Below, piece after piece: positions 51,457 to 59,323 of a stretch of 64,000 nucleotides of DNA. The DNA is taken from NCBI GenBank assembly GCA_034411995.1, contig DAOUME010000018.1:1-64000 (forward strand), in the 5' to 3' direction. The stretch is from JAUVXJ01 sp034411995. Lineage in GTDB: Bacteria > Chloroflexota > Anaerolineae > UBA7937 > B3-Chlor. Position numbers and translations under genes: made by a program. Below the pieces are notes generated by a model that saw only the letters and a list, made by a program, of their open reading frames with translations, was not told the DNA's origin and ran no database searches. Within the stretch, counting starts at the first letter, position 1. Each line of letters opens with the position of its first letter.

Positions 51457-51738
51457 CTATCTGATACGTGTTGCTTTCTCGCGGTAGGAATGGCCTCTGA
51501 AGGTGCGAGTTGGTGCGAACTCCCCTAGCTTGTGTCCCACCATATTCTCAGTCACGTAGATGGGCACGTGGCGACGCCCGTCGTGCACGGCGATGGTGAG
51601 ACCTATCATCTCAGGGGAGATGGTGGATGCACGCGCCCAGGTCCTGATCACGTGCTCGTCGCCGCTCTCCTTCATACGTCTGACCTTCCTGAGCAGCTTG
51701 GGGTCTATGTAGGGGCCCTTCTTCAGCGATCTGGTCAT
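51457..51738 (-). CDS. rpsS: Ribosomal protein uS19
   Basis: A 93-residue head protein with MTRSLKKGPYIDPKLLRKV and GHKLGEFAPTRTFRGH. Usual length. It lies 3 bases after rplB. Confidence 0.97.
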   Translation of the reverse strand: MTRSLKKGPYIDPKLLRKVRRMKESGDEHVIRTWARASTISPEMIGLTIAVHDGRRHVPIYVTENMVGHKLGEFAPTRTFRGHSYREKATRIR

Positions 51739-51741
51739 GGG

Positions 51742-52578
51742 CTATCTCCTCTTCGCACCTCGACGACGGACTATCCACTTGTCCGTTTCCTTCCTACGGC
51801 GAGTCTTCTTCCCGAGGGTCTTCTGGCCCCAGGGGCTCTTTGGCGACGACATACCCACGGGCGATCGCCCCTCACCACCACCGTGAGGATGGTCCCTGGG
51901 GCTCATGGCAGAGCCTCGAGTGGCTGGCCTGCGACCCATCCAGCGGGATCTGCCGGCCTTACCCAGGCTGACGTTGCCCCAGTCGGTGTTTCCCACCTGG
52001 CCGATGGTGGCCAGGTTCTCGGTGCTGATCAGGCGTATCTCGCCGGAGGGCAGACGAACCTGAGCGTATTGCCCTTCCTTGGCCAACAACTGCGCCGAGG
52101 CCCCCGCAGAGCGTGCCAGTTGCGCGCCCTTGCCTTTCCGCAGCTCGATGTTGTGGATCATAGAGCCTACGGGGATGTTGGCAATGGGCAGGGCGTTGCC
52201 CACGCGGATGTCGGCATCGGGACCGGACTCAACGAGGTCATCGACCTTGAGCCCCAGCGGGGCTATGATGTACCTCTTCTCCCCATCGGCGTACACCAGG
52301 AGTGCAATGCGAGCTGATCTGTTGGGATCATACTCGATGGAACCCACTCTGGCCGGGACGCCGAACTTGTCCCTCTTGAAGTCTATGACCCGGTACCTGC
52401 GCTTGTGACCCCCACCGCGATGGCGCACGGTGACGCGCCCCTGGGCGTTGCGACCAGCCGTCTTTCGCAGTGGCCTGAGGAGCGAGCGCTCAGGCGTCGT
52501 ACGAGTTATCTCGTCGAAGGTGGTGACGCTCATGCCGCGCCGCCCAGGTGAGGTGGGTTTGTACACCTTTATCGGCAT
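51742..52578 (-). CDS. rplB: Ribosomal protein uL2
   Basis: A 278-residue protein next to the peptidyl transferase centre. It contains RNAQGRVTVRHRGGGHKRRY and RGSAMSPRDHPHGGGEGRSP, including the conserved His of HPHGGGEG. Full length. Confidence 0.98.
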   Translation of the reverse strand: MPIKVYKPTSPGRRGMSVTTFDEITRTTPERSLLRPLRKTAGRNAQGRVTVRHRGGGHKRRYRVIDFKRDKFGVPARVGSIEYDPNRSARIALLVYADGEKRYIIAPLGLKVDDLVESGPDADIRVGNALPIANIPVGSMIHNIELRKGKGAQLARSAGASAQLLAKEGQYAQVRLPSGEIRLISTENLATIGQVGNTDWGNVSLGKAGRSRWMGRRPATRGSAMSPRDHPHGGGEGRSPVGMSSPKSPWGQKTLGKKTRRRKETDKWIVRRRGAKRR

Positions 52579-52580
52579 GC

Positions 52581-52865
52581 CTATACTCCCTCAAAGAACC
52601 CAATAGACTGCCCCTCGGCCAACTTGATCGTGGCCTTCTTCCAGGGGTGGGGCTTGCTGACGTGGCGGCCGTAGCGACGGCTCTTTCCAGGCACGGTGAT
52701 GACGTTGACTGCCACCACCTGCACGTCGAAGATCTTCTCCACCGCTTCCTTGATCTGATGCTTGTTGGCCCCAGGGTGGACCTCAAACGTATACCTGCCT
52801 TGCTCTCCCTGCAGGGTCGACTTCTCAGTCACGATAGGGCGTATGAGAACTTCGTAAGGATGCAC
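52581..52865 (-). CDS. rplW: Ribosomal protein uL23
   Basis: A 94-residue exit-site protein that docks trigger factor and SRP. VLIRPIVTEKSTLQGEQGRY and the long loop RRYGRHVSKPHPWKKATIKL are typical. Confidence 0.97.
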   Translation of the reverse strand: MHPYEVLIRPIVTEKSTLQGEQGRYTFEVHPGANKHQIKEAVEKIFDVQVVAVNVITVPGKSRRYGRHVSKPHPWKKATIKLAEGQSIGFFEGV

Positions 52866-52883
52866 GGTGATCTCTCCTATCCT

Positions 52884-53510
52884 CTACTGGCCCAGGAAAT
52901 CCTCGATCACCTTCACAGCCGCCAGAGGCATGACCAGATAGTCGTGGCCGAAGATGTCTACCAGGTTAAGGTATCGGGCGCTCAACGCCTTCGCGTAGGG
53001 CACGTTGGTCACTGATCTCTCCACGTTGGTGTCCTTCTCCGGAAGGAGGATCAAGGTACTGGAAAAACCCGTCAGACTGCTCAGAGTGCTCAACATCTGG
53101 CTGGTCTTCGGAGCGGGCATCTGAAGCTCGTCCAGTACGATCAATTGACCGTCACGAACCTTGGCCGAGAGGGCCGATCGAAGCGCCAGACGCCGCATCT
53201 TGCGAGGCATGGCCTGGCGATACTTCCTGCCTGGCCGCGGGCCAAAGACCACGCCGCCGCCTCTCCACTGAGGTTGGCGAATGCTGCCCTGCCGGGCACG
53301 GCCAGTACCCTTCTGACGCCAGGGTTTCCTGCCTCCGCCTATGACCTCGCCCCTGGTCTTGGTCCTGGCAGTAGCGACGCGCGCGTTCGCCATCTGGCGG
53401 ACCAAGGCCTGATGCATCACGGGCTCGTTTGGTACTATGCCGAAGATGTCATCCCTGAGTTCAGTTTCGTCGATGACCTTTCCGGTCATGTCTCGAAGAG
53501 GAACTTTCAT
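52884..53510 (-). CDS. rplD: Ribosomal protein uL4
   Basis: A 208-residue protein with the tunnel loop GGRKPWRQKGTGRARQGSIR and PQWRGGGVVFGPRPG. In E. coli uL4 represses the S10 operon. Four-base overlap with rplC. Confidence 0.97.
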   Translation of the reverse strand: MKVPLRDMTGKVIDETELRDDIFGIVPNEPVMHQALVRQMANARVATARTKTRGEVIGGGRKPWRQKGTGRARQGSIRQPQWRGGGVVFGPRPGRKYRQAMPRKMRRLALRSALSAKVRDGQLIVLDELQMPAPKTSQMLSTLSSLTGFSSTLILLPEKDTNVERSVTNVPYAKALSARYLNLVDIFGHDYLVMPLAAVKVIEDFLGQ

Positions 53511-54136
53511 TTTTCCTTGCCCTTGATCGCGCTCTTGACGCTCACTAACCCACCCTTCGCGCCCGGCACGGCTCCCTTGATCGCCAGCAGATTGCGCTCC
53601 GGGTCGACCAGGACCACTGTCAGGTTCTGCACAGTGGTGCGCTCGTGGCCCATGTGGCCAGCCATACGCAAACCCTTCCAGACGCGTCCAGGCGTCGATG
53701 TAGACCCAACGGAGCCAGGCGCTCTGGTACGATCCGATTGTCCATGGGTGACAGGGCCCCCGGCGAAGCGATGGCGCTTCACGGTGCCGGCGAAGCCTTT
53801 CCCTTTGGAGATGGCGGTCACGTCCACCAGGTCGCCAACCGAGAAGACGGCGGCATCAATCTTCTGTCCGACCTCGTATGCCGAGATGTCGTCTACGTCT
53901 ATCTCTCGCAAGTAGCGCACGTCCGGCACACCCTTGGGCAGGTGCCCTCGCTGAGGCTTGTTGAGGCGTTTGGCTTCGCCGAAGCCCAACTGGATGGCCT
54001 CGTAGCCGTCCGTTTTCTTGACCTTGATCTGTGTAACGTAGCACGGCCCCGCTTCGATGATGGTCACGGGGATAGCCTCTCCGGTATCATCGAAGATCTG
54101 AGTCATGCCTACTTTCTTACCCAGGATTCCTTTCAT
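53507..54136 (-). CDS. rplC: Ribosomal protein uL3
   Basis: A 209-residue assembly-initiating protein. The family start MKGILGKKVGMTQIFDDTGE is at 54136. The loop approaching the catalytic centre is GPVTHGQSDRTRAPGSVGST. Confidence 0.97.
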   Translation of the reverse strand: MKGILGKKVGMTQIFDDTGEAIPVTIIEAGPCYVTQIKVKKTDGYEAIQLGFGEAKRLNKPQRGHLPKGVPDVRYLREIDVDDISAYEVGQKIDAAVFSVGDLVDVTAISKGKGFAGTVKRHRFAGGPVTHGQSDRTRAPGSVGSTSTPGRVWKGLRMAGHMGHERTTVQNLTVVLVDPERNLLAIKGAVPGAKGGLVSVKSAIKGKEK

Positions 54137-54229
54137 CGCCACTCTCCGTGCCGGGTGGGATAGTACATGGAGGCGGGAGAAGCCCGTCGCCACCTGGCTG
54201 CGCTGGTCCACCCGCCCAAGGTGCGCGAC

Positions 54230-54538
54230 CTAGAGTTTGATCTCTATGTCTACACCTGCGGGCAGGTTGAGCCGCATCAGGGTATCGATTGTTTTGGATC
54301 CAGGTTCTACGACGTCTATCAGCCGCTTGTGTGTACGGATCTCGAACTGCTCCCGTGAGTCCTTGTCGATGAATGGAGAGCGGATCACGGTGAATTTCTC
54401 CACCTTGGTGGGCAAGGGTACCGGTCCCACAATGATCGCCCCAGTGCTCTCCGCCGCCTCGACTATTCGTTGTGCCGACTGGTCGAGAACCTTATGATCG
54501 TACGCCTTCAAGCGGATTCTGATCTTCTCCTTGGCCAT
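54230..54538 (-). CDS. rpsJ: Ribosomal protein uS10
   Basis: A 102-residue protein, also the NusE antitermination partner. KIRIRLKAYDHKVLDQSAQR and IRTHKRLIDVVEPGSKTIDT are conserved. First gene of the S10 cluster, 85 bases after tuf; I see no strong promoter in that gap, so it may be read from further upstream. Confidence 0.97.
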   Translation of the reverse strand: MAKEKIRIRLKAYDHKVLDQSAQRIVEAAESTGAIIVGPVPLPTKVEKFTVIRSPFIDKDSREQFEIRTHKRLIDVVEPGSKTIDTLMRLNLPAGVDIEIKL

Positions 54539-54623
54539 GTACTCGTTTCCTACCTTGTGTTCCTATTCCGGAGCGGTGATCCGTACGCGCAGCCAGCGCG
54601 GACACGAGACGGCAGGCAAGCGC

Positions 54624-55826
54624 TCACTCCTCGATCTTGGTGATGACACCGGCTCCGACTGTTCGCCCTCCCTCACGGATGGCGAAGTGGGACCCCTCTT
54701 CCAGGGCCACCGGCACTATCAACTGCACCCTCAGGCTCACGTTGTCCCCGGGCATCACCATCTCTACGCCCTCGGGCAACTGAACGGACCCGGTCACGTC
54801 CATGGTCCTGATGTAGAACTGCGGGCGATAGCCGTTGAAGAAGGGCGTGTGCCTCCCCCCCTCATCCTTCCGCAGGATGTATACCTTGCCCTCGAAGGTG
54901 GTGTGAGGCTTGATGCTCCCCGGCTTGGACAAGACCATCCCGCGCTCTACATCCTGCCGCTCTATCCCCCGCAGCAGACAGCCGATGTTGTCCCCAGCGA
55001 TGCCTTGATCCAGCAGCTTGTGGAACATCTCTACCCCAGTGCACACCGTCTTGCGCACGTCGTCCTGCAACCCGACGATCTCTACCTCTTCACCAACCTT
55101 GACCGTCCCTCTCTCTACTCTACCCGTCACTACCGTCCCCCGCCCCTTGATCCCAAAGACGTCCTCCACCGGCATCAAGAACGGCTTCTCCGTCTCCCTC
55201 TCAGGGGTGGGGATGTAGTTGTCTATCGCGTCCAATAACTCCCAGATACACTTGTACTCCGGGGCATCGGGATCCTCACTCTCGCTCTCCAACGCCTGCA
55301 ACGCCGAACCCCGCACGATCGGTATCTCGTCCCCAGGAAACTGGTACCCAGTCAACAGCTCCCTCAACTCCAACTCCACCAACTCCAGGAGCTCAGGATC
55401 GTCCATCATGTCCACTTTGTTCAAGAACACGACCATGCTGGGTACTTCTACCTGGCGAGCCAACAACACGTGCTCCCTCGTCTGCGGCATCGGCCCATCA
55501 GGAGCACTCACCACCAGAATAGCCCCATCCATCTGCGCCGCACCAGTGATCATGTTCTTGATGTAGTCGGCGTGCCCCGGACAGTCTACGTGCGCATAGT
55601 GACGCTTCTCCGTCTGATACTCCACGTGAGAGATGGCGATGGTCAAACCCCGAGCCTTCTCCTCCGGAGCATTGTCGATGGTGTCAAAAGGCCGATGATT
55701 CGCCAAACCCTTATAACTCAAGACCTTGGTCATCGCCGACGTCAACGTGGTCTTGCCATGATCAACGTGACCAATCGTCCCCACATTCACGTGAGGCTTG
55801 TCCCTTACAAACTTCTCCTTCGCCAT
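54624..55826 (-). CDS. tuf: Elongation factor Tu
   Basis: A 400-residue GTPase that brings aminoacyl-tRNA to the ribosome. G1 GHVDHGKTT (residues 19-27), G3 DCPGHADY, G4 NKVDMMDD, then the beta-barrel domains 2 and 3. GAAGGAGG lies ahead of the ATG. Only one tuf copy is in the window. Confidence 0.98.
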   Translation of the reverse strand: MAKEKFVRDKPHVNVGTIGHVDHGKTTLTSAMTKVLSYKGLANHRPFDTIDNAPEEKARGLTIAISHVEYQTEKRHYAHVDCPGHADYIKNMITGAAQMDGAILVVSAPDGPMPQTREHVLLARQVEVPSMVVFLNKVDMMDDPELLELVELELRELLTGYQFPGDEIPIVRGSALQALESESEDPDAPEYKCIWELLDAIDNYIPTPERETEKPFLMPVEDVFGIKGRGTVVTGRVERGTVKVGEEVEIVGLQDDVRKTVCTGVEMFHKLLDQGIAGDNIGCLLRGIERQDVERGMVLSKPGSIKPHTTFEGKVYILRKDEGGRHTPFFNGYRPQFYIRTMDVTGSVQLPEGVEMVMPGDNVSLRVQLIVPVALEEGSHFAIREGGRTVGAGVITKIEE

Positions 55827-55908
55827 GCTACTAGTCCTCCTTCAGTGACGAAAAGCAGGTCCTCTTTCGGTAGCCGAGCTCCGTCCACCCAGCGGCCAAA
55901 CGGGGCAA

Positions 55909-57993
55909 CTATCGCCTCACTTGTCCCTCGCCGAGGGGCGCAACCTTGCTCATCGCCGGCTGTGCCTCGGCGTAGTAGTCGAACTCCATCGTGAAGGTGC
56001 CGCGACCCTGCGTGAGCGAGCGCAGGGTTGTGGCATAGCCGAACATTTCAGCCAGCGGCGCGTGGGCCTGTACAGCCTGGAGGGCACCGCGGGCCTCCAT
56101 ACCCTCTATCTGGGCCCGGCGGGAGTTCAGATCGCCTATCACATCTCCCACGAAATCCTCTGGTACGACTACCTCCAGTCTCATGATCGGTTCCAGCAAG
56201 ATCGGGCTGGCTCGTTGGACCCCGTTCCTCAAGGCCATGGAGCCAGCGATCTTGAAGGCCAGTGCAGAAGAGTCCTCTTCGTGGTAGGACCCGTCCACCA
56301 ATTTGACCCTGATATCCACGACGGGGTATCCGGCCAAGACACCACTCTCCATGGCTTCTCGAACCCCGGTATCAACGGCCGGAATGAACTCCCTGGGTAT
56401 GACACCATTGGAGGTCTTGTCCTCAAAGATGTAGCCCTGTCCTTTGGGCAGAGGCTCCAGCTCCAGCCAGACGTGCCCGTACTGGCCGTGCCCTCCTGTC
56501 TGGCGGATGAACCGGCCTTCTGACCGGACAGGCACGGTGATCGTCTCTCGATACGACACCTGAGGCTGTCCCACGTTGGCCGAGACGTGAAACTCTCGCA
56601 GCATGCGATCCACCAATACCTCCAGGTGTAGCTCGCCCATGCCCGAGATCAGAGTCTGGCCCGTGTCCTTGTCAACGCGCACCTGAAAGGTTGGATCTTC
56701 CTCTGCCAGACGGTCCAACGTTTCTTTCATCCTCTCCTGGTCCACCTGTGTACGAGGCTCGATGGCCACGGAGATCACGGGCTCCGGGAATCCGATGGAC
56801 TCCAGAAGGATGGGAGCCCGGGGATCGCACAGAGTGTCCCCGGTGAAAGTCTGCTTCAGGCCGATGACGGCCGCAATGTCCCCCGCGTAGACGGCGTCGA
56901 TGTCCTGCTGATGATTGGCATGCATGCGCAGCAGTCGCCCCACTCGCTCCTTGCGCTCCTTGGTGGAATTGATGATGCGAGACCCGGTGGTCAGTGTGCC
57001 AGAGTACACTCTCACGTACGCCAGTCGCCCGACGTAAGCGTCGGAGGCGATCTTGAAGGCCAGTGCGGCAAAGGGACCATCTTCATCGACAGGACGCTGC
57101 TCCGTTTCGCCGGTCTCGGGGTTGATGCCCTCGATAGGTGGAACCTCCAGTGGCGAAGGGAGATAGTGGATCACCGCGTCCAGGAGAGGCTGGATGCCCT
57201 TGTTGCGCAGGGCAGAGCCGCACAGTACGGGGACGAGCTTGGATCGCAGGGTCGCCTCTCGCAGGGCTCGCCGTATCTCCTGGACGGAGATGTCCTTGCC
57301 CTCCAGGTACTCCGTGGCCACTGCGTCGTCGACCTCGGCGACTCTCTCCAAGAGCAGCTCTCGATAGTGCGAGGTTGCCTCCTGAAGGTCTGCCGGGATT
57401 TCTACTTCTTCCTGGCGCGTTCCCATCTCGTCGGCATAGACAAGAGCCTTGCCGGTGATGAGATCAACGACTCCCTGGAGCTTCTCCTCACGGCCAATCG
57501 GGATCTGGAGCGGTACGGGCCTGGCTCCCAGCCGTCTCTCTATCGTCTCCACGGCGTGCCAGAGGTCGGCTCCAGGCCGGTCCATCTTGTTGATGAAACA
57601 GACGCGTGGCACTTTGTAGCGGTCCGCCTGGTGCCAGACCGTCTCGGATTGAGGCTCGACGCCAGCCACCCCGTCCAGCACAACGATCCCTCCGTCCAAG
57701 ACCCGGAGGGAGCGTTGTACTTCAACTGTGAAATCTATGTGCCCAGGCGTATCGATGATGTTAATGTGGTGCCCCAGCCAATAGCAGCTGGTGGCGGCAG
57801 CCGTGATAGTGATCCCTCGCTCCCGCTCCTGCACCATCCAGTCCATGGTCGTCGTGCCATCGTGCACTTCGCCCATGCGGTGAATCTTCTCGGTGTAGAA
57901 GAGTATGCGCTCGGTGATGGTCGTCTTCCCGGCGTCGATGTGAGCGATGATGCCTATGTTTCTTGTCTTTGCCAGGGGGTAGTCCCGAGGCAT
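55909..57993 (-). CDS. fusA: Elongation factor G
   Basis: A 694-residue translocase with G1 AHIDAGKTT (17-25), G3 DTPGHIDF, G4 NKMDRPGAD, and domains II-V including GMGELHLEVLVDRM and RAQIEGMEARGA. Standard length. It sits 12 bases after rpsG. Confidence 0.98.
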   Translation of the reverse strand: MPRDYPLAKTRNIGIIAHIDAGKTTITERILFYTEKIHRMGEVHDGTTTMDWMVQERERGITITAAATSCYWLGHHINIIDTPGHIDFTVEVQRSLRVLDGGIVVLDGVAGVEPQSETVWHQADRYKVPRVCFINKMDRPGADLWHAVETIERRLGARPVPLQIPIGREEKLQGVVDLITGKALVYADEMGTRQEEVEIPADLQEATSHYRELLLERVAEVDDAVATEYLEGKDISVQEIRRALREATLRSKLVPVLCGSALRNKGIQPLLDAVIHYLPSPLEVPPIEGINPETGETEQRPVDEDGPFAALAFKIASDAYVGRLAYVRVYSGTLTTGSRIINSTKERKERVGRLLRMHANHQQDIDAVYAGDIAAVIGLKQTFTGDTLCDPRAPILLESIGFPEPVISVAIEPRTQVDQERMKETLDRLAEEDPTFQVRVDKDTGQTLISGMGELHLEVLVDRMLREFHVSANVGQPQVSYRETITVPVRSEGRFIRQTGGHGQYGHVWLELEPLPKGQGYIFEDKTSNGVIPREFIPAVDTGVREAMESGVLAGYPVVDIRVKLVDGSYHEEDSSALAFKIAGSMALRNGVQRASPILLEPIMRLEVVVPEDFVGDVIGDLNSRRAQIEGMEARGALQAVQAHAPLAEMFGYATTLRSLTQGRGTFTMEFDYYAEAQPAMSKVAPLGEGQVRR

Positions 57994-58005
57994 GCTCCAC
58001 TCCGG

Positions 58006-58476
58006 CTACCAGCGATAGTGGGCGAAAGCCCTGTTGGCTTCCGCCATCTTGTGCGTGTCTTCTTTCTTCTTCACTGTTGTTCCCGTGTTGCGGGCAGCGT
58101 CCATAAGCTCGTCGGCCAGTCTGTCCGCAAGAGGTCGGCCCTTGCGCGCCTGTGCGGCCCGGATGATCCAACGTATGGCCAGGGAGGTGCGCCGTTCCGG
58201 CCTGACTTCCACAGGGATCTGATAGGTCGCGCCACCGACTCGCCGAGGCCTCACCTCCAGCACCGGAGTGGCGTTCTCGACAGCCTGATTGAAGACCTCG
58301 AGTGGATTCCTGTGAGTCCGCTCCCCGATGATGTCGAAAGCGCCGTAGATGATATTGGTGGCCACGCTCTTCTTCCCATGCAGCATCAAGCGGTTGATGA
58401 ATCTGGACACCAATTCGCTGCTGTATCTCTCGTCCGGTGCCACTCGCCTGCGTGGCGGCCTGTTACGTCTCGGCAT
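58006..58476 (-). CDS. rpsG: Ribosomal protein uS7
   Basis: A 156-residue 16S rRNA-binding protein. Start MPRRNRPPRRRVAPDERYSS at 58476 follows GGAGGGAG. FINRLMLHGKKSVATNIIYG and RVGGATYQIPVEVRPERR are conserved. It is preceded by a 314-base spacer with two hairpins, unlike the short rpsL-rpsG gap in most bacteria. Confidence 0.97.
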   Translation of the reverse strand: MPRRNRPPRRRVAPDERYSSELVSRFINRLMLHGKKSVATNIIYGAFDIIGERTHRNPLEVFNQAVENATPVLEVRPRRVGGATYQIPVEVRPERRTSLAIRWIIRAAQARKGRPLADRLADELMDAARNTGTTVKKKEDTHKMAEANRAFAHYRW

Positions 58477-58667
58477 CTGCTCCCTCCAGTTTCCTGGCAA
58501 AAACACAGGGCCGGGGATCATGGCATCAGTACGCCTGCACAGTCCCCGCCCCCTGCACACAGCCTTGGGTTGGCCCTGAGCTATCCAGGGGGACTCCTAC
58601 CTACTATTATCTGGCCCTTATGTTCAGACTTTGATCTGAGTATGGGCACCTAGTCATGACATTCAAA

Positions 58668-58742
58668 GAGACTAGCTTCTTCCGGGCTCTAGTCTCCTTG
58701 AAAGCCTCCTCAGCAGGTACGATCCAAGTCCCGTGTCGTACC
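58668..58742 (-). promoter_or_regulatory. Two tandem hairpins in the rpsL-rpsG spacer
   Basis: On the minus strand, hairpin 1 pairs GGTACGA (58736-58742) with TCGTACC (58716-58722) around a 13-base loop. Hairpin 2 pairs GAGACTAG (58689-58696) with CTAGTCTC (58668-58675), also around 13 bases, and extends with A-T and G-T pairs to an 11-base stem followed by TTTG. Both arms are exact inverted repeats. They may form a translational operator or an attenuator. TTGAAT and CATACT at 16-base spacing lie just downstream and could be a weak internal promoter. The spacer 58477-58790 contains no gene. Confidence 0.55.
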
Positions 58743-58790
58743 TTAAGTCCCTGTCAGTTGACACACGCTAAGTGTATCTGCGGGGAAGGT

Positions 58791-59216
58791 TCAGATCCGC
58801 TTCTTCGGACGCCTGGTGCCATACTTGGACCGACCGCGCATGCGTCCTTCGACACCAGATGCGTCCAGGGCACCGCGGATGACGTGATAGCGCACTCCTG
58901 GCAAGTCCTTGACGCGGCCACCGCGAATCAAGACCACAGAGTGTTCCTGGAGGCCGTGACCCTCACCTGGGATGTACGCTGTCACCTCGATACCATTGGT
59001 TAGCCTAACCCTTGCTATCTTGCGCAGTGCCGAATTGGGTTTCTTGGGCGTCATCGTCCTGACCAGGGTACAGACGCCTCTTTTTTGAGGAGACCCTTTG
59101 TCATCCTTCACCGTTCTTTGGCGAAGGGCATTATGTCTGAAGCGCAGCGCTGGGGCTGAACTTTTCTTTGCCTTGTCCTTTCGACCTCTCTTGATCAGTT
59201 GATTGACGGTCGGCAA
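58791..59216 (-). CDS. rpsL: Ribosomal protein uS12
   Basis: A 141-residue decoding-centre protein. TPKKPNSALRKIARVRLTNG keeps the Lys residues whose loss gives streptomycin resistance. RGGRVKDLPGVRYHVIRGAL is present. It is longer than the usual 124 because of an N-terminal insert (KKSSAPALRFRHNALRQRTV). Read from the promoter at 59295. Confidence 0.97.
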   Translation of the reverse strand: MPTVNQLIKRGRKDKAKKSSAPALRFRHNALRQRTVKDDKGSPQKRGVCTLVRTMTPKKPNSALRKIARVRLTNGIEVTAYIPGEGHGLQEHSVVLIRGGRVKDLPGVRYHVIRGALDASGVEGRMRGRSKYGTRRPKKRI

Positions 59217-59294
59217 TTTCCCTCTCCCGTTGCTGGTGGACCACTCCTCTTCGTGGAGGATGGTTCAAAGGTGAAATGCAATGCGCAAATCGTA

Positions 59295-59323
59295 ATTATA
59301 CCACGCCTTCCTCGAAAGGTCAA
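59295..59323 (-). promoter_or_regulatory. Promoter of the rpsL-rpsG-fusA-tuf unit
   Basis: On the minus strand TTGACC (59318-59323), 17 bases, TATAAT (59295-59300), with the -35 overlapping the rpoB stop codon. Transcription would start near 59288, about 72 bases before rpsL. Confidence 0.8.
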
